Positions 37,577-51,134 of a DNA stretch of 64,000 bases are shown here, piece after piece. The notes beneath the pieces are model-generated. The model searched no databases and was not told the origin of the DNA. It saw only the letters and a list, made by a program, of their open reading frames with translations. Position 1 is the stretch's first letter. Each line of letters starts with the position of its first letter. Position numbers and translations under genes: made by a program. The stretch comes from Dama dama (lineage: Eukaryota; Chordata; Mammalia; Artiodactyla; Cervidae): contig NC_083694.1 in NCBI RefSeq assembly GCF_033118175.1, positions 36,975,608 through 37,039,607 on the forward strand, in the 5' to 3' direction.

Positions 37577-37744
37577 TCAACGCAAAACCACTACCAAACT
37601 TATGACCTTGGTCTGTTTGCTTGGCTGCTCACAAATCAGTCTTGATCTTCAGTGAGATCCTGAATGTTTCAGTCATCAGTGTCATCAGTATAGATAATCG
37701 GACCACTTCTTAGTGCCTTCACCTCCCCATCATGGTCATTGGTG

Positions 37745-38645
37745 TTCTGGATTTTGCAGAAGCCTCCTCCTTGGTCTCTTTCTGTTCTTGCTATACCACA
37801 GTTAGCATGTTCATTGCACAGCAACCAGAGAGAGATTTCAGGAGTAAATCAGATCCTACTACATACCTCTGCCTACTAAATTCCTTCAGCACCTTTCTCT
37901 TAGGCTTTGGAAAAAAACTAAACTTGTTATCATAGGCCTACAAAGACCTCCTTGATATGGTTTCTGTCTACTTCTCTGAACTCATTTCTGAGTAGCCCCC
38001 ATTGTTCATCATGCTCCAGTGATATTGGTATCCTTCCTGTTTCTTGAGTTTGTTGAGCTTGATCCTATCTGAGGGCTTTGCATTTGTCTGGAATGTTCTT
38101 CCCCCAGAAATTCTCATGAGCCAAGCTCCCTCTTTAATTCTTGATTCTTTTCAAATGTTATCATCTCATTTTCTGACTACCTACTCTAAAAAGGCACTTT
38201 TATCATTCTGTCTCCTTCTCCTGCCCTGTTTTTTTTTTTAACTTTTTAATATTTTAAAATATTTTTACTCACTTTTTTGTTTTCTGTCTTTCCCATTTGG
38301 ATGTAAGTTCTGTGAAAGCAAGAATCTAATCTCATTTGTTCATTGGTAGGGCTTCCCTGGTGGCTCAGACAGTAAGGAATCTGCCTGCTATGTGGGAGAC
38401 CCAGGTTTGATCCCTGGGTCAGGAAGATCCCCTGGAGAAGGGAATGGCTACCCACTCCAGTATTCTTGCCTGAGAATTCCATGGACAGAGGAGCCTGGTG
38501 GGCCACAGTCCATGGGGTTGCAAAGAGTCAGACATGACTGAGCCATTAACACAGTTCATTCCTATATCCTCAGTGCCCAATGCAGTGCCTGACATAGAGT
38601 TTTTATTCTGTAGTGAATGAGTGAGTAAGTGGATAAGTGACTGAA
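37745..38645 (+). mobile_element. L2 LINE 3' region, split by a SINE
   Basis: Sense L2 relic with blocks in consensus order: CAACCAGAGAGAGATTTCAGG, GGCCTACAAAGACCTCCTTG, GAGGGCTTTGCATTTGTCTG, GAATGTTCTTCCCCCAGA, TTGGATGTAAGTTCTGTGAAAG and the end CAATGCAGTGCCTGACATAGAG. A Bov-tA SINE interrupts it at 38346-38553. L2 was active before the eutherian radiation, so this copy is old and non-functional. Confidence 0.87.
38346..38553 (+). mobile_element. Bov-tA SINE inserted in L2
   Basis: Sense SINE from GGGCTTCCCTGGTGGCTCAG to AGTCAGACATGACTGAGCC. The short direct repeat GTTCATT (38339-38345 and 38554-38560) flanks it. Confidence 0.9.
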
Positions 38646-39742
38646 TGGACTTTGGTATTGCTTGTTATTATCCTTGAGCTTGCTGTTTGCTGGATTTTTT
38701 CCTCAGTCTTAAACTTTAGTCAGTATTTATTTAATGGTAACTGCATGTTCTATGAGGATATTAAAAAATGGTAGAGTAACTATATAGAACTTTATAATTC
38801 ATTTCAGCATACACTCCTTTGTTGTCATTCAAAAGAGATTTCAGACTAGTAGAGGAAATAAAACATTCATGAAAAGTTTGTAAGGAGAGGCAACAAAACA
38901 CAAAATTATTGAAATTAATAGTATCCAAGTTTTACACACACAAATACACAGTGAGATGTGAAAGGAATAGTTCAAGCCAAGCATTATTAATTTTCATGAA
39001 ATACTGTTGTGAATGAGGTAAAAGGACTAGTTGGAAATAGAATTCCATATACAAAGACTGGAATATGGGAAGTCTTGATCAAAGATAGAAGATTGTGTTC
39101 AAGGAACAGCAAGTTTTGCTTTGATAGGAAGAGACTATGTATAACTGGCTGTTGTGAAACTGAGTATGATAAGAATTTCTATGTGTGTGCGCTGATGGGG
39201 AGGAAATATGTGTTAGCAGAATTAAATTATAGGAAATTTTGAAGCTGGTCTGAAAAAGTTTTGAAGCTAGTGAACAAGGAATTCCTCCAGATTTTTAGAA
39301 GGGAGTTGACAGTGTGGAGAGGAATAACCTTCTAATGAGCTATATACAATGCAGGCTGAAAAGAGGTGAGTTGAATTACACAGAAAGGAGCCTGGGATGT
39401 TGTTGGACTGTTGAATTGACAGAGTTCCAGATGAACTGTCCCCTTGGAATTGGTTTCTCTTCTCTAAGGTCCATAAGTTAATCATCACAATGGCAATTTC
39501 TCAAGGGGAGAGTTACCAGGAAAATGGTACCACAAACACAGACTAGGTAATATGTAGGCCAACACCCCCATTTTTCTCAAGGTAAGTATGCTTAAAACAA
39601 GCTGACTTAGAAGACAGTACATTCCCTGGGCCAGCTCTTTGCTTTCACAAAGTGTTTTAGAGTCCAAAGTGTTGATGCCTGTTGTTTAGCGCTGTAAATT
39701 ATTTTGTAAATAACTATTACAATCCATATAAATAATTATTGT
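38646..39742. other. Intronic sequence, no feature recognised
   Basis: About 1.1 kb of unassigned intron without convincing coding potential. Confidence 0.4.
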
Positions 39743-39992
39743 GCTAAGTTGCCTCAGTCATGTTCGGCTCTTTGCAACCCTATGGACTGAGACTACCAGG
39801 CTCCTCTGTCCATGGCAGATTTTCTGTCATGGATTTCTCCTCTGTCCATGGATTTTCCAGGCAAGAATACTGGAGTGGGTTGCCATGCCCTCCTCCAGGA
39901 GCTCTTCCCAACCAGGGATTGAACCTGTATCTCTTACATCTTCTACATTGACAGGTGGGTTCTTTACCACTAGTGCTACCTGGGAAACCCTA
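39743..39992 (-). mobile_element. Bov-tA SINE with internal duplication
   Basis: Antisense SINE (CAGTCATGTTCGGCTCTTTG to ACCACTAGTGCTACCTGGGAAACC). The block CTCCTCTGTCCATGG occurs twice, 36 bp apart (39801 and 39837), which makes the copy longer than its relatives. Confidence 0.87.
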
Positions 39993-40529
39993 AGTAATGG
40001 TAATTTTTAAAGAATGTTAACAAACTTGATCTTAATATTTTCTTTGTGAGTCAAGCTGATTTGTGGACCTAATTCTGTAATTTACTCTGGTTCTGTTCCT
40101 GAATGTTAGCTTCTTTGTTTGACAGTATTGTACTGGTTTCTTTCTCAGTGATATTTTGAAAAATATAATATACTTTTGTTCATCTCACTTCTTTACTCTG
40201 AATTTTTAGAATTATAAAACGTTGAGATTGAAGGGGACCAATAGAGGTCATATTTCATCTCAGTCAAGATCGTGTCTAAAATATATTAGCAAGATGAAAA
40301 TCTATTATACTTGCTTCCATGACTGTTTAGCCCAGTGTTTTTACCAAGCTCAGGACAGAGCACTATGAAGGAACAGGAGTTTGTGATTTATCTTGTCCAT
40401 TGCTCATCCTCACTGATCATTCTGTCTACCTTCTTCTTCACTCCTCCTTTCTGAGTTTGTTACATCATTTGGACATTGCCTTGTGAGCTAATAACTTTCT
40501 CCAGAAACATTTGCATTTTAATGATAACC

Positions 40530-40735
40530 AGGTACCATACTAAATGCCTGCATACATTATTTCAAATCTTTACAAAACCCTCTTAGATAGTACTATCCTC
40601 TGTTATCAACAAGGAAATCAAGACTTTGAGAACTTGAATAATTTGCCCAAAGTTACAAAACCAACGCACAGTTAACAAGTTCCAGGGTTCGAATTTCTCT
40701 GATTCCAAAGCCTATGCTCTTTCTGTTCCCACACA
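40530..40735 (+). mobile_element. MIR SINE
   Basis: Old MIR copy with blocks in consensus order: AAGGAAATCAAGACTTTGAGA, AATAATTTGCCCAAAGTTAC, GTTCCAGGGTTCGAATTTC and CCAAAGCCTATGCTCTTTC. Confidence 0.75.
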
Positions 40736-42504
40736 GGGTCCTTTTAGTCCATTCCAACCATGACTCCAAGCAGCCCTGGAGGCTCGGTGAGGGCTCTGGC
40801 CTGACGGCACAGAGTGGGCTGAGGGCAGAGGCCGCTCTGAGCAGTGAGGGTCATAACCAGGCACCGCCGCTGTGTGAGTAGCTGTGCTCCTGGCCTGCAC
40901 TGAAGCCCCACATCAGCTCAGCCTCGCCTCCGAACACCAGGCTCTCCACATCATACATTGATTCTTACAGAAACCTAAAGCTCTCAAGACTCAAAAGAAG
41001 GCAACTGTCAGAACCATTACTGGCTGGTGAAAGTTTTGATATGGGATAGGGATATTCTAGGTAGGATAAAACTGTTTAACTATCCCACATAGTGAACATT
41101 CACTTTATTTGCTTCTGTTAGGAAGCATCTTTTGTTCAACCACTGTAATGTTAGACTTAAGTCTACTTGGAAGTAGTCTCTGGCTCCTTATTTGCAGATA
41201 CAGTTCATCATTCTTGTCTGGCAACTGTTGCAGCTAGTAGGAACCCACATGTGCTCTTCATACAGAGGGAGAAGGAAAGGACAGTCCTTCAGCCCAGGTA
41301 CCTAGACAACTTATGGGGCATCTCAGGTGGTTGAAGTTGGGTCAGACCTGTTTTTATACCCACACAGCTGCAGCCAGTGGCATCAACTTGCACCTGTTTA
41401 CTCCAGATCTCCTTCCTTCCCAGGTACCTAATAGCCTTACTAGCTACTGAGGGAGACATTATCAGAGGTTCACTTGAATTACTGGAAAATTCTTCTTCAT
41501 ATCTCTGTGCCACTTTTTCTCTCAGGTTTTCTATGAGTGGCAATGGCTAATTAATGCAAGGGGCTTTAAAGTGCTGCAAACAGCACTTTTTCTACTGGTT
41601 TCTTCTTGAAAACATCTTCCCTTGGCCTTTTAACCTCCTCCGTCTTCTTTTTAGTCACCTTGCAGGCTCTCTTAGTTCCCCCATGGGTGGACTCCATTGC
41701 TTTAGTTGGATTCCAAAACTGGGCACTGTGGTTGGCGGGACTTGACCAATGAAGTATAAAGCAGCAATTATTTATATTCTTTGTGACTGATTCTCCTTTG
41801 CTACTTCCTGAAGTTGTTTTAATTATTCCTTTCTATTCTTATAGAAAACCAACTTAACCTTTATTTTATTGAGACGTAGAGGGGTCATTTTCTAAGTTTA
41901 GGAAGGAAAGAGGTGAATTTCACCAGGAAAGAGCTACGTTTTCTTAATCCTCAGCTAAAAAGAGATTTGGGGTTGCCTTTGTGTTTTCCTTGTGGTTAAA
42001 AATGCGCAATTGCTTGTTTTGCAATAGGTTTTGTTCTGTGTTGTATGCAATTTTCTTTTATATCTTTTTTCCCCTTAAAATTAAATCCAGTAAAATATGA
42101 AAGAAAGAGAAGTGAAATAATCTCCACAGCTGCTGAGTTTTCCTGGAAGGCAAAGACATCTCAATTTTAAAGTTGGTCTTAAAACATGAAATCATTGTTC
42201 TTTCAAACAGCTGTCTGGTCAAAACTCTTTTGTAGTGTACATTTTTAAACAGCAATTTTTAAAAACCACTAGGCGCTTTGTAAAGATTTCCTTTATCTGG
42301 GTTATGAATTATTTTCAGTCTTTTGAGTAATCATTAAAATGATGAAACTTACTGGAATAAAACAGATGTCTATTTTTTCTTTTGTTGTTTAGGAGGAAGA
42401 AGGAAATGTCATTGGGATATTGGGACTTACTTGGTACCTTGACAGTGAAGTCTAAATAAATGGTTTTTAGTGTCTTAGAATTCCATTTGCTATCAATTTT
42501 TGTA
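40736..42504. other. Intronic sequence with a small GC-rich patch
   Basis: The stretch 40736-40960 is GC-rich with several CpGs (GACGGCAC, GCACCGCCGCTG, CTCGCCTCCG), unlike its surroundings; no repeat family or reading frame explains it. The rest is unassigned. Confidence 0.5.
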
Positions 42505-42635
42505 CGTACTTAAGCTTCATGAGAATAGGGACCTTGTCTGTCTTAATCACCATGTGTCCCTCAGGGCCTCGCATAGTACCTGACACATAGCTTCTCAACC
42601 ATTGTTTATTAAACAAATCAGTAAATGAATGCCAC
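42505..42635 (+). mobile_element. L2 3' end fragment
   Basis: Typical L2 terminus: GAGAATAGGGACCTTGTCTG, GGGCCTCGCATAGTACCTGA, CACATAGCTTCTCAA, then AACAAATCAGTAAATGAATG. Confidence 0.72.
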
Positions 42636-42889
42636 AGGAACCATTATATGGAATGATGTGTCATATAACCAGATACATAATGTATCCGTCTTTCTGTTAT
42701 ATTTTATGGAGATACCTGGCATGAACGTCTTCCTTAATAGAAACTTGGAGGTTGAAGATCTCACAGTCTACTCTTTTTAAATTAGTCCATTATGGATCTT
42801 TTAACTGGCATTTTATGTAAATCAGCTCTGACATTATTTATATTTCTACCACCTCTAGAAGTAACAAACTCCTTAAACAGAAGGTATAG

Positions 42890-43105
42890 TTCAGTTCAAA
42901 TGAGGCATAAGTAAGGCTTTAGGGGAACACAAAGAAGAGGAAAATTTATGTAATTAATGCTATGTAGGGAAGATTCAGGGGAAGGATTATTTGGGTTGAG
43001 GCTCTAAGGCTGAATAGAAGTTTGCCAGGTGGTTAAGAATGCAGAAGGACATAAGTAACAATGGATGGAAAGGCCTGAAGGTTGAAAGGGCACACCATGA
43101 GACCC
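42890..43105 (-). mobile_element. L2 fragment
   Basis: Antisense L2 relic: GGGTTGAGGCTCTAAGGCTG, AGAAGTTTGCCAGGTGGTTAA and GGAAAGGCCTGAAGG in consensus order. It lies opposite in orientation to the L2 piece 250 bp before it. Confidence 0.6.
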
Positions 43106-45599
43106 TGGTCATAGAACCACCATTATTATCATTATCACCTTCTACATAAATATTACTTCTTCACACAAGACATAGGTTGCCATTGAATTGCTTGATTTCT
43201 TTTTCTTTTTTTAATGAAGTTCTTGATTTTTTTTTTCAGCCTGATTTATTTTCTTTGAAGAGTCATTTACATCCATTATGTTATAAACTGTAAATGCACC
43301 TATAGTGGCTTCCCTACACAAGTTACTAAATAGCCAGGCTTCCTGCAGATGAGGTTTTGACAAACTTTTTGCAGCAAGGGAATTAATGTGTGTATATACA
43401 GATTTTGTGCCTTAGGCAATTTTGTGAATCTGGTTGTATGCTGCTCACCCCAATCCTGGTATCTCTTAAGGGAACCAGTGAGGTGCTACAGAGCCAGGAG
43501 AGGAGTGGTGCTGGTTACCTGAGTAGAGTTCCTAGTCACAAAGCATCCCAGACTCCCCAGGTGCACCCAGGACATCTTTTTGCAGCTACAAACAGAAGAG
43601 TGGCATGAAAACCTATCTTTCCAGTGATAAAGACACATACGAAATGTTCAAAAATGAATTCAAGGAACTGACTTTGATATAATTTGACACGGTAATATCA
43701 ATAGATAATAATTTTAAATAACTTGAAAGACATATTTTGTGGGGAGCCATTGTAAAACCATTGATACCACATCTGTGCCAGTCTCTCAATTCTTCTAAAA
43801 TTTTCATCTACCCTATTCTCTTTAACAGTAGCTCATTAGTGATAAACTTGTAAATATCCTCACCCCAATCCCAGGCTCTGAGAATTCTCAGCAAACTCTC
43901 TCTAGGAGTTTGGGGGGCTATAAATCTGTAACTCCACTATTATATCACATGGTTGTTTTTTGGCTTCTTAATCAGTACTGTGCCTTCTAGGAATAGACAT
44001 TGCTTCTCCTATGTTGATAGTTACTCATAAATCTTATTTTTTATAACTTTTTAAATGTCTTTTAAAATTTATATAATAATTATTATTAGCTAGTCATTAA
44101 CTAAAACAAGAGATCCCACATATGGTGATTCTCAAACAATACATGCCAGGCTAGTGCAAACTGGGCAGCAGTTCATAACGAGGCATCACACTGCAGGATC
44201 AGTGGCTGCTCTATGTTTATCCCTCAGATTTTAGAAATGCTGAGCTTGAGCTTAAGCAGATTATTATCCCAACCTCTTCTGACCTAATAAATGAGACTGA
44301 CTGAGAATAATTGTGGTTCCCTCTCTGCTTTCTTCACCAGTTACCTTTTATTCCCTTCTGAAGTCTTTCATTGCTTTAGGCTAAATAAAGTTTGGATTGC
44401 AACAACATTTTTTTAAACAATATTGTAATATTGGCTAATTTGCTATTGGTTATGCCTGAGTAGACACATGACCTGTGGCTGTTTGGCTTGTCCTCCTATG
44501 GGAAAATACTTAACGAGGCTAATAAGCTGTATTAAAATAAAATAAACAAATTCACATGGCACCTTGCATCATAGCCACATGTGGCATGGTTATTATTAAT
44601 TATCCTGAGACACCAGTCCCACATCTTCAGCTGCCTTCTGGGCATTTTCACTCAGAAAATTTCACTTCCTGTTTAACCCACCTGGAACCAAAACCATTAT
44701 CCTCTCTTCAAAGCTGCCCCTCACTTTTGGAGTTTTCGGGGGCCAATAAATCACACGCATTTCTCCTCTTCTCCAGTTCAGATTTGTTGTTGTTACTGTT
44801 TTTAAAAGCACAGTAAACAAACAGATAAGGCATGAAACAGACGGATCTAGATCTGTGGCCAAGTGCCTTGTTAATACTTCAGCCCTCAGTAATCATAGAC
44901 AAAGCTGAGCAGCCACAGGCCTCTCCCACAGGGCAGAACTCACCAGAGCATCTTAGAATGGGAGAGAAATGCATGTATCCTACAGGCACAGGCTTGCTCA
45001 ATTTCGCTTTTATAATCCACCAATCACATCAGTCTGTCTCCTCTTTTGGAGGAGAAACAATGAAGTCTGGAGAAAAGGAGCCGGGAGTAGAAAGTCCTTC
45101 AGGAAGCCAGATCAAGTTCCTATTAAGGAATCCAGACTTTCTATTTTTATTTAGATTACCTTCTTGAATTGTGTGACATAAGATTATTTTAGCATTTGGG
45201 TATGAAGAAGAATATTTAGATATTAAATGTGTTATATTGCAAGAATTTTTACCTCTTAAATTATCATCTGCCTTCTTTATGATCTTTTTCATCAAAAATA
45301 AGACCCCACAATTATAACCCAAACTCATGCTTTCAGCTCTTTTATTGTGACTGTGATTAATGCTGACATGGGCCTGGCACTGTGGCCATTGGCAGCCAGA
45401 GAAAGTCAGGAGTGGTGGTGACTCAGCTGATTCTGCAGCTGCACTTACAGTAAATGTGTTTTGCAATGCTCTTATATTTTAAAATATTTTTTCTAAAAAT
45501 TAAGACTTTTTTTGTTTAAAATTTTTGTTTCTTCACTGTGTCAAGAAAAAGGAAATATCAAAGCTTGATATCAAAGATCAGTGATCTTTACCCTAAAGC
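43106..45599. other. Intronic sequence, mostly unique
   Basis: About 2.5 kb of intron with no recognised transposon. Frames on both strands near 44832-45466 overlap each other and show no domain; I treat them as chance. Confidence 0.4.
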
Positions 45600-45960
45600 A
45601 GTGGGGAACTCTTGATGGGGTTGGGTTTGGTTGCAGAATGGAGACTAGAGGAGTAGAGCAAGTAGAGGAGTTAGTTTTGGGTAGTAGTCCAGGTGAAAGA
45701 CAGCAGTGGCCTGGACTGAAATGGAGGCAGTAGAGATGAAAAAATGGGAGATTGCCTAGAGGGCTGTATTGGCCGAAAGGACTGATTGAAGTGTGAGAAA
45801 AGAGACATCTAGAGTGACATCTACCACAAGCAACTAGGTGGAAGGCAGCACCATTTACTAATATGAGGAAACTTTGGAGGAAGAGATTTTGAGAGTAAAT
45901 CAAGATTTTGAAAGTGGAAACATCCAGAATTTAATGGTAGCTTGAAGAAGTCTGGGACTT
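45600..45960 (-). mobile_element. L2 fragment
   Basis: Antisense L2: GTAGTCCAGGTGAAAGACAG, TGGCCTGGACTGAAATGGAG and GCAGTAGAGATGAAAAAATG follow the reverse complement of the L2 consensus. Diverged. Confidence 0.65.
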
Positions 45961-46059
45961 ATGAGTGGTCAGCTTATACATGGTACTGAGTGCAAATGGT
46001 TTCTTTCCAGTACTCCTCAGAGAAAATTCTCTTAGGAAAAACCCTACTTGGTAATGGTG

Positions 46060-46920
46060 GCTGGATATTTTTTCCATTATTGAGGTATAATTGACATATA
46101 ACATTTATATTAGTTTCAAGTGTATGAGATAATGATTCAATATCTATATATATTGTGAAATAATCTCTGCAAATGTAGTTAAGATCCATCAGCATACATG
46201 GTTACAAATTGTTTTTCTTGTAGTGAGAACACATAAGACTTGCTCTTTAATCAATTTTCACATAGGCAGTACAGTATATTATTAACTGTGATCACCACGC
46301 TGTACTTGTCCATGATTTATTTCTTTTCTAATGGAAGTTTGTATCTCTTGCCCACCACCCCACCCACTGCTGTTGACAACCAACAGTCGCATTGGAGAAG
46401 GAAATGGCAACCCACTCCAGGGTTCTTGCCTGGAGAATCCCAGAGACAGAGGAGCCTGGTGGGCTGCTGTCTATGGGCTCGCACAGAGTTGGACATGACT
46501 AAAGTGATCTAGCAACACCAGCAGCAGTCTTTTCTCTATATCTATGAGGTTGGTTTTTTGTTTTGTGTTTTATAGGATTCAACATAAAAGACAGATCATA
46601 CAATATTTTCTTTGTGAGAATTATTTTACTTACCATAATATGTGTATATAAACAAAAGGAACATTTTCTTTATTCATTCATCCTTTGATGGACACTTAGG
46701 TTTTTTCCATGTCTTTGGAGTTAATGTCTTAATTTACTTTGAATAAACCCAGGAGTGAATTGCTGGATCTTATTATAGTTATATTTTAAATTTTTTGTGA
46801 AACCTCCATATACTTTTCTGCAGTTAGTGTTCCAATATACCTTCCCACCAACTGTGTATAAGAGTTCCCTTTTCTCCATATCTTCACCAAAAATTACTTC
46901 TTGTCTTTCTTTTTTGTTGT
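46060..46920 (-). mobile_element. Old L1 3' end, split by a SINE
   Basis: Antisense L1 3' UTR (TTGAGGTATAATTGACATAT, CACGCTGTACTTGTCCATG) followed after the SINE by ORF2 C-terminal sequence (ATTCATCCTTTGATGGACAC, CCCACCAACTGTGTATAAG). It is interrupted at about 46388-46528. Confidence 0.75.
46388..46528 (+). mobile_element. Bov-A SINE fragment
   Basis: Sense 3' half only: ATTGGAGAAGGAAATGGCAA, CTGGAGAATCCCAGAGACAG and GCACAGAGTTGGACATGAC, ending in an AGCAACACCAGCAGCAG tail. It lacks the tRNA-like head. Confidence 0.85.
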
Positions 46921-47624
46921 TTGCTTTTATAAAAAAATTTTATTTATTTTTTAATTGAAGGATAATTGCTTTACAGAATTTTGTTGTTTTCTGTCAAACC
47001 TCAACATGAATCAGCCATAGGTATACATATATCTCCTCCCTTTTGAACCTCCCTCCCATCTCCCTCCCCATCCCACCCCCTAAGTTGATACAGAGCCCCT
47101 GTTTGAGTTTCCTGAGCCATACAGCAAATTCCCATTGGCTATCTATTTTACATATGGTAATGTAAGTTTCCATGTTACTCTCTCCATACATCTCACCCTC
47201 TCCTCCCTTCTCCCCATGTCCATAAGTCTGTTCTCTATGTCTGTTTCTCTATTGCTGCCCTGCAAAGAAATTCTTCAGTACCATTTTTCTAGATTCTATA
47301 TATATGTGTTAGTATATGATATTTACCTTTCTCTTTCTGGCTTACTTCACTCTATATAATAGGCTCTAGGTTCATCCACCTCTTTGAAACTGACTCAAAT
47401 GCATTCCTTTTTATGGCTGAGTAATATTCCATTGTGTGTATGTACCACAACTTCTTTATCCATTCATCTGTCAATGGACATCTAGGTTGCTTCCATGTTC
47501 TAACTGTTGTAAATAGTGCTGCAGTGAACACTGGGATACATGTGTCTTTTTCAGTTTTGGTTTCCTCAGGGTATATATCTAGGAGTGGTATTGCTGCGTC
47601 ATATGGTGGTTTTGTTCCTAGTTT

Positions 47625-50600
47625 TTAAAGGAATCTCCATACCGTCTTCAATAGTGGCTGTGTCAATTTACATTCCCACCAACAGTGGAAGAGCATTCCT
47701 TTTTCTCCACACCCTCTCCAGCACTTATTGTTTGTAGAATTTTTGATGGTGGCCATTCTGACAGGTTTGAGGTGATATCTCATTGCAGTTTTTGATTTGC
47801 ATTTCTCTAACAATGAGCAATGTTGAGCATCTTTTCATGTGTTTGTTAGCCATCTGTATGTCTTCTTTGGAGAAATGTCTGTTTAGGTCTTTTTCCCACT
47901 TTTTGATTGGGTTGTTTGTTTTTCTGGTATTGAGTTTTATGAGCTGCTTGTATATTTTGGAAATTAATCCTTTGTCGGTTGTTTCATTTGCTATTATTTT
48001 CTCCCATTCTGAGGGTTGCCTTTTCACCTTGCTTATAATTTCCTTTGCTGTGCAAAAGCTTTTAGGTTTAATCAGGCCCCACTTGTTTACTTTTGTTTTT
48101 ATTTCCATTACTCTAGGAGGTGGGTCATAGAGGATCTTGCTTTGATTTATGTCATGGAGTGTGCTGCCTATGTTTTCCTCTAAGAGTTTTATAGTTGCTG
48201 GTCTTACATTTACGTCTTTAATCCATTTTGAGTTTATCTTTGTCTAACGTGTTAGGAAGTGTTCTAATTTCATTCTTTTACATGAATCTGTCCTGTTTTC
48301 CCAGCACCATTTATTGAAGAGGCTGTCTTTGCCCCATTGTATATTCTTGCCTCCTTTGTCAAAAATAAGTTACCCATAGGTGCATGACTTTGTTTCTGGG
48401 CTTTCTATCTTGTTCCATTGGTCTATATTTCTGTTTTTGTGCCAGTACCAAACTGTCTTGACAACTGTAGCTCTGTAGTATAATCTGAAGTCAGGAAGAT
48501 TGATTCCTCTAGCTCCATTCTTCTTTCTCAAGACTGCTTTGGCTATTCAGAGTCTTTTGTGTTTCCATATGAATTGTGAAATCTTTTGTTCTAGTTCTGT
48601 GAAAAATTCCATTGATAATTTGATAGGGATCACATTCAATCTGTAGATTGCATTTGGTAGTATAGTCATTTTCACAATGTTGATTCTTCCTACACTGGAA
48701 CATGGAATATCTCTCCATCTGTTTATGTCATCTTTGACTTCTTTCATCAGTGTCATATTTTTCTGTGTACAATTCTTTTGTCTCCTTAGGTAAGTTTATT
48801 CCTAGATATTTAATTCTTTTTGTTGCCATGGAGAATGGGATTGATTCCTTAATTTCTTCTTTGGATTTTTTATTGTTAGTATATAGAAATGAAAGTGATT
48901 TCTGTGTATTGATTTTGTATCCTGCAACTTTGCTAAATTCACTGATTAGCTGTAGTAATTTTCTCATACTATCTTTAGGGTTTTCTATGTACAGTGTCAT
49001 GTCATCTGCAAACAGTGAGAGCTTTACTTCTTCTTTTCCAACCTGGATTCCTTTTATTTCTTTTTCTTCCCTGATTGCTGTAGCTAGGACTTCCAGAACT
49101 ATGTTGAATAATAGTGGTGAAAGTGGACACCCTTGTCTTCTTCTTGATCTTAGGGGGAATGCTTTCTCTTTTTCACCATTGAGAATAATGTTTGCTGTAG
49201 GCTTATCCTATATGGCCTTTACTGTGTTGAGGTAGGTGCCTTCTATGGCCATTTTTTGAAGAGTTTTAATCATAAATGGGTGCTGAATTTTGTCAAAGGC
49301 TTTCCCTGCATCTATTGAAATGATCATATGATTTTTCTGTTTCAATTTGTTAATATGGTGTATCACATTGATTGATTTGCATATATTGGAGAATCCTTGC
49401 ATCCCTGAAATAAACCCAACTTGATCATAGTGTATGAGCTTTTTGATGTGTTGCTGAATTCTGTTTGCTAAAGTTTTGCTGAGGATCTTTGCATCTATGT
49501 TCATCAGTGATATTGCCCTGTAGTTTTCTTTTTTTGTATTGTCTTTGTCTGGTTTTGGTATCAGGGTGAATGTGGCCTCATAGAATGAGTTTGGAAGTGT
49601 TCCTTCCTCTGCAATTTTTTGAAAGAGTTTTAGAGGGATAGGTATTAGATGTTCTCTAAATTTTTGATAGAATTTCTCCTGTGAAGCCATCTGGTCCTGG
49701 GCTTTTGTTTTTTGGGGAAATTTTTGATCACAGCTTCAATTTCAGTGCTTGTAATTGGGTTGTTCATAATTTCTATTTCTTCCTGGTTCTGTCTGAACTT
49801 TTATAAGAATTGAACTTTTCTAAGAATCTGTCCGTTTCTTCCAGGTTTTCCATTTTCTTGCCATATAGTTGTTCATAATAGTCTCTTATAATCCTTTGTA
49901 TTTCTGCACTTTCTGTTGTAACCTCTCCTTTTTCATTTCTAATTCTGTTGATTTGATTATTCTCTCTTTTTATCTTGATGAATCTGGCTAAAGATTTTTC
50001 AATATTGTTTATCTTCTCAAAGAACCAGCTTTTAGTTTTATTAATCTTTACTGTTGTTTCTTTCCTTTCTTTTTCATTTATTTCTGCTCTGATCTTTATG
50101 ATTTATTTCCTTCAGCTAATTTTGGGGGGTTTTTGTTTTTCTTTTTCCAGTTGTTTTAGGTGTAAAGTTAGGTTGTCTATTCGATGTTTTTCCATTTCTT
50201 GAGTTAGGATTGTATTGCTATAAAATTCCCTCTTAGAACTACTTTTGTTGCATCTTCCCTCTTAGAACTGCTGCTGCATCCTATATGTTTTTAGTTGTTG
50301 TGTTTTCATTGTCGTTTGTTTCTAAAAGTTTTTTGATTTCCCTTTTGATTTCTTCAGTAGCCTGTTGGCTATTTAGAAACATATTGTTTAATCTTCATGT
50401 GTTTGTGTTTTTTACAGTTCTTTCTTGTAATTGATATCTAGTCTCATAAGGTTGTCGTTGGAAAAGATGCTCGATACAATTTAAATTTTCTTAAATTTAC
50501 TGAGGTTTGATTTGTAACCCAAGATGTGGTCTATCCTGGAGAACGTTCCATGTGCACTTGAGAAGAAGGTATATTCTTCTGCATTTGGATGGAATGTCCT

Positions 50601-51133
50601 GGAAATATTAATGAGATCCGTCTCATCTAATATATCGTATAAGACTTGTGTTTCCTTATTAGTTTTCTGTTTTGATGATCTGCCCATTGGTGTGAGTGGG
50701 GTGTTAAAGTCTCCTACTATTAGTGTGTAACTGTCAATTTCTCCTTTTATATCTGTTAGTGTTTGTCTTATGTATTGAGGTGCTCCTGTGTTGTGTGCAT
50801 AGATATTTACAATTGTTATATCTTCCTCTTGGATTGATCATTGATCATTATGTAGTGTCCTTCCTTATCTCTTGTAATTTTCTTTATTTTAAGGTCTATT
50901 TTGTCTGATATAAGAATTGCTACTTCAGCTTTCTTTTGCTTCCCATTTGAATGGAATATATTCTTCTATCCTCTCACTTTCAGTCTATATGTGTCTTTAG
51001 GTCTGAAGTGGGTTTCTTATAGACAGCATATTTATGGGTCTTGTTTTTGTACCCATTCAGCCAGTCTGTGTCTTTTGGTTAATTAAGCATTGAATCCATT
51101 TACATTTAAAGTAATATGTTCCTAATGCCATTT
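47625..51133 (-). pseudogene. L1 ORF2 remnants
   Basis: Successive open pieces of one ORF2 across different frames: C-terminal region (47725-48108, ending in CWRGCGEKG of an overlapping frame), post-RT segment (48547-48756), a segment from 48728-49000, RT palm part (49208-49690, with DAGKAFDKIQH), and endonuclease remnant (50481-50687, with FSRIDHILGYKS). Frameshifts and stops separate them. Non-functional. Confidence 0.85.
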
Positions 51134-51134
51134 T

